Source: Mesocentrotus franciscanus
Taxonomy: Eukaryota > Echinodermata > Echinoidea > Camarodonta > Strongylocentrotidae
Length of the DNA stretch: 64,000 nucleotides
NCBI GenBank assembly: GCA_037976565.1
Contig: CP137671.1
Span: 16,508,556 to 16,572,555, forward strand
Direction of reading: 5' to 3'
Position numbers and translations under genes: made by a program. The notes under the pieces are model-generated. The model saw nothing but the letters and a program-made list of their open reading frames with translations, had not been told where the DNA came from and searched no databases. This document shows, one piece after another, positions 12,301 through 24,350 of the stretch (the stretch's first letter is position 1; each line of letters starts with the position of its first letter).

Positions 12301-15300
12301 GGTTTTAGGGGTTTAATTACGGTCAGATGAGCATATTTTGATATCTTTTTGTGACACTGGCAGGACACTAATTGGCGTGGGGTCCAGGGGCGGAGCCCCC
12401 GGAAGCTCAAGGGTTTTAGGCATTGAATAACGGTCAGATGAGTATCCAGGGGCCCGCTATAGGGCCCTTGGTTAGGTCCAGGGGCAGAGCCACCGGAAGT
12501 TCAGGGTTTTAGGCATAAAATTACCGTCAGATGAGCATCTAGGGGCCCGTTTTAGGGCCTAGGTGGGTCAGAGGGCAGAGCCCCTGGAAGCTCTCGGGTT
12601 TTAGGCATTTAACTACGGTCAGATGAGCATATTTTGATAACCTCTTTGTGACACTGGCAGGTCACTAATCGGCGTGGGGTCCAGGGGCGGACCCCAGAAG
12701 CTCAGGGTTTAAGGCAATAAATTACGGTCAAATGAGTATCCAGGGGCCCGCCTTAGGGCCATTGGTAGGGTCCAGGGGGCAGAGCCTCCGGAAGCTCAGG
12801 GGTTTTAGGCGTTTAATTACGGTCAGATGAGCATATTTTAATATCTTTTTCGTGACACTGGCAGGACACTAATTGGCGTGGGGTCCAGGGCGGAGAGCCC
12901 CCGGAAGCTCAAGGGTTTTAGGCATTGAATAACGGTCAGATGAGTATACAGGGGCCCGCTTTAGGTCCCTTGGTTAGGTACAGGGGGAGAGCCACCGGAA
13001 GTTCATGGGTTTTAGGCATAAAATTACCGTCAGATGAGCATCTAGGGGCCCGTTTTAGGGCCCTAGGTGGGTCCAGAGGGCAGAGCCCCTGGAAGCTCTC
13101 GGGTTTTAGGCATTTAACTACGGTCAGATGAGCATATTTTGATAACCTCTTTGTGACACTGGCAGGTCACTAATCGGCGTGGGGTCCAGGGGGCGGACCC
13201 CCAGAAGCTCAGGGTTTAAGGCAATAAATTACGGTCAAATGAGTATCCAGGGGCCCGCCTTAGGGCCATTGGTAGGGTCCAGGGGGCAGAGCCTCCGGAA
13301 GCTCAGGGTTTTAGGCGTTTAATTACGGTCAGATGAGCATATTTTGATACCTTATTCATGACACTGGCAGGTCACTAATTGGCGTGGGGTCCAGGGGCTG
13401 AGCCCCCTGAAACTCAGAGATTTGAGGCATTTTATAACGGTCATTGAGCATTCAGGGGCTCGCCTTAGGCCCCTAGTGGGGTCGAGGGCAGAGCCCCCGG
13501 AAGCTCAGGGGTTTTTGGCATTTAATTACGGTCAGATGAGCATATTTTGATACACTATTTGTGACACTGGCAGGTCACTAATTGGCGTGGGGTCCAGGGG
13601 GCGGAGCCCCAAGTTCAGGGGTTTTAGGCAATGAATTACTGTTAGATGAGTATCCAGGGGCCTGACTTAGGGCCATTGGTTGGGTCCAGGGGGCAGAGCC
13701 CCTGGAAGCTCAGGGGTTTTAGGCGTTTAATTACGGTCAGATGAGCATATTTTGATATCTTTTTTGTGACACAGGCAGGACACTAGGGCCTAGGTGGGTC
13801 CAGAGGGCAGAGCCCCTGGAAGCTCTCGGGTTTTAGGCATTTAATACGGTCAGATGAGCATATTTTGATAACCTCTTTGTGACACTGGCAGGTCACTAAT
13901 CGGCGTGGGGTCCAGGGGCGGACCCCAAGAAGCTCAGGGTTTAAGGCAATAAATTACGGTCAGATGAGTATCCAGGGGCCCGTCTTAGGGCCATTGGTAG
14001 GGTCCAGGGGCAGAGCCCCGGAAGCTCAGGGTTTTAGGCGTTTAATTACGGTCAGATGAGCATATTTTGATACCCTTTTGTGACACTGGCAGGACACTAA
14101 TTGGCGTGGGGTCCAGGGGGCGGAGCCCCCGGAAGCTCAGGGGTTTAAGGCAATAAATTACGGTCAAATGAGTATCCAGGGGCCCGCCTTAGGGCCATTG
14201 GTAGGGTCCAGGGGGCAGAGCCTCCGGAAGCTCAGGGGTTTTAGGCGTTTAATTACGGTCAGATGAGCATATTTTGATACCTTATTCATGACACTGGCAG
14301 GTCACTAATTGGCGTGGGGTCCAGGGGGCTGAGCCCCCTGAAACTCAAAGATTTGAGGCATTTTATAACGGTCATTGAGCAAATCAGGGGCTCGCCTTAG
14401 GCCCCTAGTGGGGTCGAGGGGGCAGAGCCCCGGAAGCTCAGGGTTTTAGGCATTTAATTACGGTCAGATGAGCATATTTTGATACACTATTTGTGACACT
14501 GGCAGGTCACTTATTGGCGTGGGGTCCAGGGGGCGGAGCCCCCGTTCAGGGTTTTAGGCAATGAATTACTGTCAGATGAGTATCCAGGGGCCTGACTTAG
14601 GGCCATTGGTTGGGTCCAGGGGGCAGAGCCCCTGGAAGCTCAGGGGTTTTAGGCGTTTAATTACGGTCAGATGAGCATATTTTGATATCTTTTTTGTGAC
14701 ACAGGCAGGACACTAGGGCCTAGGTGGGTCCAGAGGGCAGAGCCCTGGAAGCTCTCGGGTTTTAGGCATTTAATTACGGTCAGATGAGCATATTTTGATA
14801 ACCTCTTTGTGACACTGGCAGGTCACTAATCGGCGTGGGGTCCAGGGGGCGGACCCCAAGAAGCTCAGGGGTTTAAGGCAATAAATTACGGTCAAATGAG
14901 TATCCAGGGGCCCGCTTACGGGCCCTTGGTTAGGTCCAGGGGGCAGAGCCACCGGAAGTTCAGGGGTTTTAGGCATAAAATTACCGTCAGATGAGCATCT
15001 AGGGGCCCGTTTTAGGGCCTAGGTGGGTCCAGAGCAGAGCCCCTGGAAGCTCTCGGGTTTTAGGCATTTAACTATGGTCAGATGAGCATATTTTGATAAC
15101 CTCTTTGTGACACTGGCAGGTCACTAATCGGCGTGGGGTCCAGGGGGCGGACCCCAAGAAGCTCAGGGGTTTAAGGCAATAAATTACGGTCAAATGAGTA
15201 TCCAGGGGCCCGTCTTAGGGCCATTGGTAGGGTCCAGGGGGCAGAGCCTCCGGAAGCTCAGGGGTTTTAGGCGTTTAATTACGGTCAGATGAGCATATTT

Positions 15301-18300
15301 TGATATCCTTTTCGTGACACTGGCAGGACACTAATTGGCGTGGGGTCCAGGGGGCGGAGCCCCCGGAAGCTCAGGGGTTTAAGGCAATAAATTACGGTCA
15401 AATGAGTATCCAGGGGCCCGCCTTAGGGCCATTGGTAGGGTCCAGGGGGCAGAGCCTCCGGAAGCTCAGGGGTTTTAGGCGTTTAATTACGGTCAGATGA
15501 GCATATTTTGATACCTTATTCATGACACTGGCAGGTCACTAATTGGCGTGGGGTCCAGGGGGCTGAGCCCCCTGAAACTCAAAGATTTGAGGCATTTTAT
15601 AACGGTCATTGAGCAAATCAGGGGCTCGCCTTAGGCCCCTAGTGGGGTCGAGGGGGCAGAGCCCCCGGAAGCTCAGGGGTTTTTGGCATTTAATTTACGG
15701 TCAGATGAGCATTTTTTGATACACTATTTGTGACACTGGCAGGTCACTTATTGGCGTGGGGTCCAGGGGGCGGAGCCCCCGGAAGTTCAGGGGTTTTAGG
15801 CAATGAATTACTGTTAGATGAGTATCCAGGGGCCTGACTTAGGGCCATTGGTTGGGTCCAGGGGGCAGAGCCCCTGGAAGCTCAGGGGTTTGAGACGTTT
15901 AATTACGGTCAGATGAGCATATTTTGATATCTTTTTTGTGACACAGGCAGGACACTAGGGCCTAGGTGGGTCCAGAGGGCAGAGCCCCTGGAAGCTCTCG
16001 GGTTTTAGGCATTTAACTATGGTCAGATGAGCATATTTTGATAACCTCTTTGTGACACTGGCAGGTCACTAATCGGCGTGGGGTCCAGGGGGCGGACCCC
16101 AAGAAGCTCAGGGGTTTAAGGCATTAAATTACGGTCAGATGAGTATCCAGGGGCCCTTAGGGCCCTTGGTTAGGTCCAGGGGGCAGAGCCACCGGAAGTT
16201 CAGGGGTTTTAGGCATAAAATTACCGTCAGATGAGCATCTAGGGGCCCGTTTTAGGGCCCTAGGTGGGTCCAGAGTGCAGAGCCCCTGGAAGCTCTCGGG
16301 TTTTAGGCATTTAACTACGGTCAGATGAGCATATTTTGATAACCTATTTGTGACACTGGCAGGTCACTAATCGGCGTGGGGTCCAGGGGGCGGAGCCCCC
16401 AGAAGCTCAGGGGTTTAAGGCAATAAATTACGGTCAAATGAGTATCCAGGGGCCCGCCTTAGGGCCATTGGTAGGGTCCAGGGGGCAGAGCCTCCGGAAG
16501 CTCAGGGGTTTTAGGCGTTTAATTACGGTCAGATGAGCATATTTTGATACCTTATTCATGACACTGGCAGGTCACTAATTGGCGTGGGGTCCAGGGGGCT
16601 GAGCCCCCTGAAACTCAGAGATTTGAGGCATTTTATAACGGTCATTGAGCATTCAGGGGCTCGCCTTAGGCCCCTAGTGGGGTCGAGGGGGCAGAGCCCC
16701 CGGAAGCTCAGGGGTTTTTGGCATTTAATTACGGTCAGATGAGCATATTTTGATACACTATTTGTGACACTGGCAGGTCACTAATTGGCGTGGGGTCCAG
16801 GGGGCGGAGCCCCCGGAAGTTCAGGGGTTTTAGGCAATGAATTACCGTTAGATGAGTATCCAGGGGCCTGACTTAGGGCCATTGGTTGGGTCCAGGGGGC
16901 AGAGCCCCTGGAAGCTCAGGGGTTTTAGGCGTTTAATTACGGTCAGATGAGCATATTTTGATATCTTTTTGTGACACTGGCAGGACACTAATTGGCGTGG
17001 GGTCCAGGGCGGAGCCCCCGGAAGCTCAGGGTTTTAGGCATTGAATAACGGTCAGATGAGTATCCAGGGGCCCGCTTAAGGGCCCTTGGTTAGGTCCAGG
17101 GGGCAGAGCCACCGGAAGTTCAGGGGTTTTAGGCATAAAATTACCGTCAGATGAGCATCTAGGGGCCCGTTTTAGGGCCCTAGGTGGGTCCAGAGGACAG
17201 AGCCCCTGGAAGCTCTCAGGTTTTAGGCATTTAACTACGGTCAGATGAGCATATTTTGATAACCTCTTTGTGACACTGGCAGGTCACTAATCGGCGTGGG
17301 GTCCAGGGGCGGACCCCAGAAGCTCAGGGTTTAAGGCAATAAATTACGGTCAAATGAGTATCCAGGGGCCCGCCTTAGGGCCATTGGTAGGGTCCAGGGG
17401 GCAGAGCCTCCGGAAGCTCAGGGTTTTAGGCGTTTAATTACGGTCAGATGAGCATATTTTGATACCTTATTCATGACACTGGCAGGTCACTAATTGGCGT
17501 GGGTCCAGGGGCTGAGCCCCTGAAACTCAGAGATTTGAGGCATTTTATAACGGTCATTGAGCATTCAGGGGCTCGCCTTAGGCCCTAGTGGGGTCGAGGG
17601 GCAGAGCCCCGGAAGCTCAGGGTTTTGGCATTTAATTACGGTCAGATGAGCATATTTTGATACACTATTTGTGACACTGGCAGGTCACTAATTGGCGTGG
17701 GGTCCAGGGGGCGGAGCCCCCGGAAGTTCAGGGGTTTTAGGCAATGAATTACTGTTAGATGAGTATCCAGGGGCCTGACTTAGGGCCATTGGTTGGGTCC
17801 AGGGGGCAGAGCCCTGGAAGCTCAGGGTTTTAGGCGTTTAATTACGGTCAGATGAGCATATTTTGATATCTTTTTTGTGACACTGGCAGGACACTAATTG
17901 GCGTGGGGTCCAGGGGGCGGAGCCCCCCGAAGCTCAAGGGTTTTAGGCATTGAATAACGGTCAGATGAGTATCCAGGGGACCGCTTTAGGGCCTTGGTTA
18001 GGTCCAGGGGCAGAGGCTCCGGAAGCTCAGGGTTTTGGCTTTTAATTACGGTCAGATGAGCATATTTTGATACCTTATTTGTGACACTGGCAGGACACTA
18101 ATTGGCGTGGGGTCCAGGGGGCGGAGCCCCCCAAAGCTCATGGGTGCCAGGCATTTTATAACTGTCAGATAAGCCCACAGGGGCCGCCTTAAGGCCCCTG
18201 GTGGGGTCGAGGGGGCAGAGCCTCCGGAAGCTCAGGGGTTTTAGGCATTTAATTACGGTCAGATGAGCATATTTTGATACCTTATTTGGGACACTGGCAG

Positions 18301-21300
18301 GTCACTTATTGGCGTGGGGTCCAGGGGGCGGAGCCCCCGGAAGCTCAAGGGTTTTAGGCATTGAATAACGGTCAGATGAGTATCCAGGGGCCCGCTTAAG
18401 GCCTTGGTTAGGTCCAGGGGCAGAGCCACCGGAAGTTCAGGGTTTTAGGCATAAAATTACCGTCAGATGAGCATCTAGGGGCCCGTTTTAGGCCCTAGGT
18501 GGGTCCAGAGGGCAGAGCCCCTGGAAGCTCTCGGGTTTTAGGCATTTAACTACGGTCAGATGAGCATATTTTGATAACCTCTTTGTGACACTGGCAGGTC
18601 ACTAATCGGCGTGGGGTCCAGGGGGCGGAGCCCCCAGAAGCTCAGGGGTTTAAGGCAATAAATTACGGTCAAATGAGTATCCAGGGGCCCGCCTTAGGGC
18701 CATTGGTAGGGTCCAGGGGGCAGAGCCTCCGGAAGCTCAGGGGTTTTAGGCGTTTAATTACGGTCAGATGAGCATATTTTGATACCTTATTCATGACACT
18801 GGCAGGTCACTAATTGGCGTGGGGTTCAGGGGCTGCCCCTGAAACTCAGAGATTTGAGGCATTTTATAACGGTCATTGAGCATTCAGGGGCTCGCCTTAG
18901 GCCCCTAGGGGGGTCGAGGGGGCAGAGCCCCCGGAAGCTCAGGGGTTTTTGGCATTTAATTACGGTCAGATGAGCATATTTTGATACACTATTTGTGACA
19001 CTGGCAGGTCACTTATTGGCGTGGGGTCCAGGGGGCTGAGCCCCCGGAAGTTCAGGGGTTTTAGGCAATGAATTACTGTTAGATGAGTATCCAGGGGCCT
19101 GACTTAGGGCCATTGGTAGGGTCCAGGGGGCAGAGCCTCCGGAAGCTCAGGGGTTTTAGGCGTTTAATTACGGTCAGATGAGCATATTTTTGATACCTTA
19201 TTCATGACACTGGCAGGTCACTAATTGGCGTGGGGTTCAGGGGGCTTAGCCCCCTGAGACTCAGAGATTTGAGGCATTTTATAACGGTCATTGAGCATTC
19301 AGGGGCTCGCCTTAGGCCCATAGTGGGGTCGAGGGGGCAGAGCCCCCGGAAGCTCAGGGGTTTTTGGCATTTAATTACGGTCAGATGAGCATATTTTGAT
19401 ACACTATTTGTGACACTGGCAGGTCACTAATTGGCGTGGGGTCCAGGGGGCGGAGCCCCCGGAAGTTCAGGGGTTTTAGGCAATGAATTACTGTTAGATG
19501 AGTATCCAGGGGCCTGACTTAGGGCCATTGGTTGGGGCCAGGGGGCAGAGCCCCTGGAAGCTCAGGGGTTTTAGGCGTTTAATTACGGTCAGATGAGCAT
19601 ATTTTGATATCTTTTTTGTGACACTGGCAGGACACTAATTGGCGTGGGGTCCAGGGCGGAGCCAAGCTCAAGGGTTTTAGGCATTGAATAACGGTCAGAT
19701 GAGTATCCAGGGGACCGCTTTAGGGCCCTTGGTTAGGTCCAGGGGGCAGAGGCTCCGGAAGCTCAGGGTTTTAGGCGTTTAATTACGGTCAGATGAGCAT
19801 ATTTTGATACCTTATTTGTGACACTGGCAGGACACTAATTGGCGTGGGGTCCAGGGGCGGAGCCCCAAAAGCTCAGGGGTGCCAGGCATTTTATAACTGT
19901 CAGATAAGCCCACAGGGGCCGCCTTAAGGCCCCTGGTGGGGTCGAGGGGGCAGAGCCTCCGGAAGCTCAGGGGTTTTAGGCATTTAATTACGGTCAGATG
20001 AGCATATTTTGATACCTTATTTGGGACACTGGCAGGTCACTTATTGGCGTGGGGCCCAGCGGGCGGAGCCCCCGGAAGCTCAAGGGTTTTAGGCATTGAA
20101 TAACGGTCAGATGAGTATCCAGGGGCCCGCTTACGGGCCCTTGGTTAGGTCCAGGGGGCAGAGCCACCGGAAGTTCAGGGGTTTTAGGCATAAAATTACC
20201 GTCAGATGAGCATCTAGGGGCCCGTTTTAGGGCCTAGGTGGGTCAGAGGGCAGAGCCCTGGAAGCTCTCGGGTTTTAGGCATTTAACTACGGTCAGATGA
20301 GCATATTTTGATAACCTCTTTGTGACACTGGCAGGTCACTAATTGGCGTGGGGTCCAGGGGGCGGAGCCCCCAGAAGCTCAGGGGTTTTAGGCAATAAAT
20401 TACGGTCAAATGAGTATCCAGGGGCCCGCCTTAGGGCCATTGGTAGGGTCCAGGGGGCAGAGCCCCTGGAAGCTCAGGGGTTTTAGGCGTTTAATTACGG
20501 TCAGATGAGCATATTTTGATATCTTTTTGTGACACTGGCAGGACACTAATTGGCGTGGGGTCCAGGGGGAGCCCCGAAGCTCAGGGTTTTAGGCATTGAA
20601 TAACGGTCAGATGAGTATCCAGGGGACCGCTTTAGGGCCCTTGGTTAGGTCCAGGGGCAGAGCCTCTGGAAGCTCAGGGTTTTGGCGTTTAATTACGGTC
20701 AGATGAGCATATTTTGATACCTTATTTGTGACACTGGCAGGACACTAATTGGCGTGGGGTCCAGGGGCGGAGCCCCAAAGCTCAGGGTTTTAGGCATTTT
20801 ATAACTGTCAGATGAGCCCACAGGGGCCGCCTTAAGGCCCCTGGTGGGGTCGAGAGGGCGGAGCCCCCGGAAGCTCAGGGGTTTTAGGCATTTAATTACG
20901 GTCAGATGAGCATATTTTGATAACCTCTTTGTGACACTGGCAGGTCACTAATCGGCGTGGGGTCCAGGGGGCGGACCCCCAGAAGCTCAGGGGTTTTAGG
21001 CAATAAATTACGGTCAAATGTGTATCCAGGGGCCCGCCTTAGGGCCATTGGTAGGGTCCAGGGGGCAGAGCCCCTGGAAGCTCAGGGGTTTTAGGCGTTT
21101 AATTACGGTCAGATGAGCATATTTTGATATCTTTTTTGTGACACTGGCAGGACACTAATTGGCGTGGGGTCCAGGGGGCGGAGCCCCCGGAAGCTCAAGG
21201 GTTTTAGGCATTGAATAACGGTCACATGAGTATCCAGGGGACCGCTTTAGGGCCCTTGGTTAGGTCCAGGGGGCAGAGGCTCTGGAAGCTGAGGGGTTTT

Positions 21301-21984
21301 TGGCGTTTAATTACGGTCAGATGAGCTTATTTTGATACCTTATTTGTGACACTGGCAGGACACTAATTGGCGTGGGGTCCAGGGGGCGGAGCCCCCAAAA
21401 GCTCAGGGGTGCCAGGCATTTTATAACTGTCAGATAAGCCCACAGGGGCCGCCTTAAGGCCCCTGGTGGGGTCGAGAGGGCGGAGCCCCCGGAAGCTCAG
21501 GGGTTTTAGGCATTTAATTACGGTCAGATCAGCATATTTTGATACCTTATTTGGGACACTGGCAGGTCACTTATTGGCGTGGGGCCCAGCGGGCGGAGCC
21601 CCCGGAAGCTCAAGGGTTTGAGGCATTACATAACGGTCAGATGAGTATCCATGGGCTCGCCTTAGGGCCCTTGGTTAGGTCCAGGGGCAGAGCCCCCGGA
21701 AGCTCAGGGGTTTTAGGCGTTTAATTACGGTCAGATGAGCATTTTTTTGATACCTTTATTTGTGACACTGGCAGGACACTAAATGGCGTGGGGTCCCCAG
21801 AAGTTTGTGGTTTTTAGGCATTAAATTACCGTTAGATGAGCATCCAGGGGCCCGCTTTATGGCCCTAGGTGGGATCCAGGGGACATGCAGAGCCTCCGGA
21901 AGCTCAGGGGTTTTAGGCATTTAATCACTGTCAGATGAGCATATATTGATAACTCATTATTTTGTGACACTGGCAAGTCACTAT
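6385..21984. repeat. Satellite array with ~0.92-kb higher-order repeat
   Basis: About 15.6 kb of tandem DNA. Two related submonomers share the end GGAAGCTCAGGGGTTTTAGG plus an ACGGTCA junction. Type A is ~113 bp (GATGAGCATATTTTGATA, then TGACACTGGCAGGTCACTAA); type B/C is ~95 bp (GATGAGTATCCAGGGGCC or GATGAGCATCTAGGGGCC). Submonomers alternate in a fixed higher-order order, A1-B1-C-A2-B2-A4-B4-A5-B5, for example 8145-9061 (917 bp). Shorter and longer variants occur, and the right ~3.8 kb uses a different set (units with CAGATAAGCCCACAGGGGCC at about 18.2, 19.9, 20.8 and 21.4 kb). Each submonomer holds GC palindromes such as GGGGGCGGAGCCCCC. The open frames in it, repeating MPKTPELPVALPPGPNQGP-like peptides, are satellite translations, not genes. 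The last two units (after ~21.76 kb) are degenerate. Confidence 0.95.
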
Positions 21985-22301
21985 TTTTTCTTTCTTTCTC
22001 TCTTTCTTTCTATTTCTCTTTAGTATACTTTTTCCAAAAAAGTGGGGGGGGGCGGAGCTCGAGGCCCCGGAGCCCCGTCATTCTGCGGGCCCTGTCATGA
22101 AGGCCTCTAAATAAGCATATTTCTTGCCTGACTGTAAATTTAGGAATTTGTATTTTTCCAACACACGCAAAAAAAATGTATAATTTACTAAAAAGTGAGG
22201 AAAAATCTCGGAAAATAATGTGTCATTTCAGCAACATTTGTAAATCACGGAGCATGGGTCGCACGCCAATGGCATGCCCTAATCTTTCATGCCGCACGCA
22301 T
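21985..22301. other. Satellite right flank, no gene
   Basis: A short TTTC-rich stretch leads to a GC-rich block near 22,045-22,105 containing GGGGCGGAGCTCGAGGCCCC, then unique AT-rich DNA. The GC block resembles satellite palindromes in composition but does not align to a monomer. Confidence 0.4.
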
Positions 22302-22525
22302 CCGGCTAGCTTCACTCTATCAACTGATTACCCCATGCCGCCTGCGTAGGCAAGACAGTCTGAGCATGCTGCACGCACCGAGCATGCGTAGCTTAGCGCT
22401 GAAGTTTATCCCCGTGCGCCTGCACCCGGCTTGCTTCACTCAATCAACTGATTACCCCATGCCGCCTGCGTACGCAAGAAAGTCTGAGCATGCTGCACGC
22501 ACCGAGCATGTGTAGCTTACCGCAT
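22302..22525. repeat. Tandem duplication, 124-bp period, two copies
   Basis: The copy starting CCGGCTAGCTTCACT at 22302 is repeated from 22426 as CCGGCTTGCTTCACT. Both contain CAACTGATTACCCCATGCCG and CTGAGCATGCTGCACGCACC. It is rich in GCATGC-type palindromes and GC-richer than its surroundings. No coding signal. Confidence 0.8.
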
Positions 22526-22814
22526 GGGTGTTTAAAAATCCTAATATTGCGCTCCGCACGCAGTCGGCACAGGCATATATTGCATTTTAATAAGCATCTG
22601 CGAGTTGCAATGATAACCATTATATCAGTGATCCCATTTATCATGTTTTTAGCTTTCTAGGCGAAATTTCCTTAAGAACTTTATATCAATTGATAAAATT
22701 ATGGCGGTGATCGCATTTGTTCCGAACAAATATGAGTAATACGGAGAAGGGTTTCGAAATCGCAATTGTCATTTTAGAGGTTTTAGAGATTTCATAAACC
22801 AATCCGATTGTATG

Positions 22815-23572
22815 ATATTTTATTGAGGGGGCACAAAATTGATCTGAAACTTAGGGGCGGAAAATTTATATTTTATTGAGGGGGCGGAAAATTCATATTT
22901 TATCAAGAGGGCGCAATGTGAAACTTAGGGGGTGGAAAATGTATATTTTATTGAGGGGGCGCAAAATTGATCTGAAACTTAGGGGCGGAACATTTATATT
23001 TTATTGAGGGCTCAAAATTGATCTGAAACTTAGGGGCGAAAATTAATCTGAAACTAAGGGGGACGGATATTTATATTTTATTGAGGGGCGCAAAATTGAT
23101 CTGAAACTTAGGGGCGGAAAATGTATATTTAATTGAGGGGGCGCAAAATTGATCTGAAACTTAGGAGGCGGAACATTTATATTTTATTGAGGGGGCGCAA
23201 AATTGATCTGAAACTTAGGGGGCGAAAATTAATCTGAAACTTGGGCGGAAAATGAATATTTTATTGAGGGGGCGCAAAATTGAACTGAAACTTAGGGGGC
23301 GAAAATTAATCTGAAACTTAGGGGACGGAAAATTTATATTTTATTGAGGGGGCAAAAAATCGATCTAAAACTAAGGGGGGCGGAACATCTATATTTTATT
23401 AAGGGGGGCGCAAAATTGATCTGAAACTTAGGGGGCGGAAAATGTATATTTTATTGAGGGGGTGCAAATTTGATCTGAAACTTAGGGGGCGGAAAATGTA
23501 TATTTTATTTAATTGGCGCAAAATTGATTTGAAACTTAGGGGGCGGAAAATTCATATTTTATTGTTCGGTAC
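22815..23572. repeat. ~52-54-bp minisatellite, about 13 units
   Basis: Units contain TATATTTTATTGAGGGGGCG, AAAATTGATCTGAAACTTAG and GGGGCGGAAAAT. Several units are shortened or carry an extra ~27-bp half-unit (GAAAATTAATCTGAAACTTA). G-run lengths differ between units, as in the satellite. Repeats adjoin without unique spacers, so this is not a CRISPR array. Confidence 0.9.
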
Positions 23573-23619
23573 TTCCATTCAATACACTACTCTTAGAATA
23601 ATTTTGTTTTCTATTTTCG

Positions 23620-24190
23620 TTTCCTATAATATATAAGGTATATGTGTTCATCATCAGGGATATTTTATAATAATTTATCTCAAAGAAGGAATGATGCTGG
23701 CATACAAGCAAATGGCGGATTAGAAAACAATATGAAAGATGAAGATGGAAAACGACATTGACAGATAGACAGAGAGAGTGGAGAGAGAGAGAGTGAGAGG
23801 AGGGAGCAAGAACAATTGACGTATAGTCTGTACTTAGTTTGTACAGTAATATACTTCTCATTTCGATATCAGCCGTTCGTTCCGTTTTTTCCTTATTCAT
23901 ATCAAAGTTATGGTATAATATTTTTTCTCAAAATCGAAAGGAATATAATCTTGGAATAAAAACAAATAGTGGAACGGAAAGCAGAACGAGAGATGGAGAT
24001 GGAAAACGGCGTTGAGAGAGCACTCAGTTCTCCTATCATCTTTTCGTCTGTGACATTTTACTGAATCACATCTTCTTGTTTATTCCTTTATCTTTCCATG
24101 ATTGTTATATCTTTGAATGAATATTTCAGATAGGGTAAAATCTGGTTCTGCGTTACGTGATTAACGATTTTTATTAGAAGGAAAAGGCCT
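23620..24190 (-). repeat. Inverted copies of the repeat module found at 27.7-29.9 kb
   Basis: The reverse complement of 23,625-23,770 matches 29,700-29,870 closely (shared pieces include GAAGATGGAAAACGACATTG read on this strand). The reverse complement of about 23,840-24,170 matches the module at 27.7-28.1 kb, including CAGATTTTACCCTATCTGAA-type sequence. Short GA runs at ~23,770-23,800 are the complement of the CT runs inside the module. It makes one arm of a ~6-kb-spaced inverted repeat. Confidence 0.75.
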
Positions 24191-24350
24191 AGATCTATGT
24201 CGAAACATGCTCTCATTTTTTTAGTTAGACATTATATAGTCTGTACTGTATTTATTATTATGCTATTTGTCTCTCCTATTACCGAGCCCCCCCCCCGCCC
24301 TGGATTCTTCTTTAGTTCATTTTTATCATGTTTACATATTTTTGCTAAAG

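Noticed and set aside
8142..21724. Several 60-96-codon frames with MPKTPELPVALPPGPNQGP-like peptides
   Set aside because: They are translations of satellite monomers and recur only because the DNA repeats; G-run differences break them elsewhere in the array.
6385..21984. CRISPR array or bacterial contamination, suggested by regular repeats with GGGGGCGGAGCCCCC
   Set aside because: Units adjoin without unique spacers, no cas genes are present, and the flanks are animal DNA with introns and LINEs.
22815..23572. CRISPR-like periodic repeats
   Set aside because: The unit is ~54 bp, fully repetitive, with no spacers.
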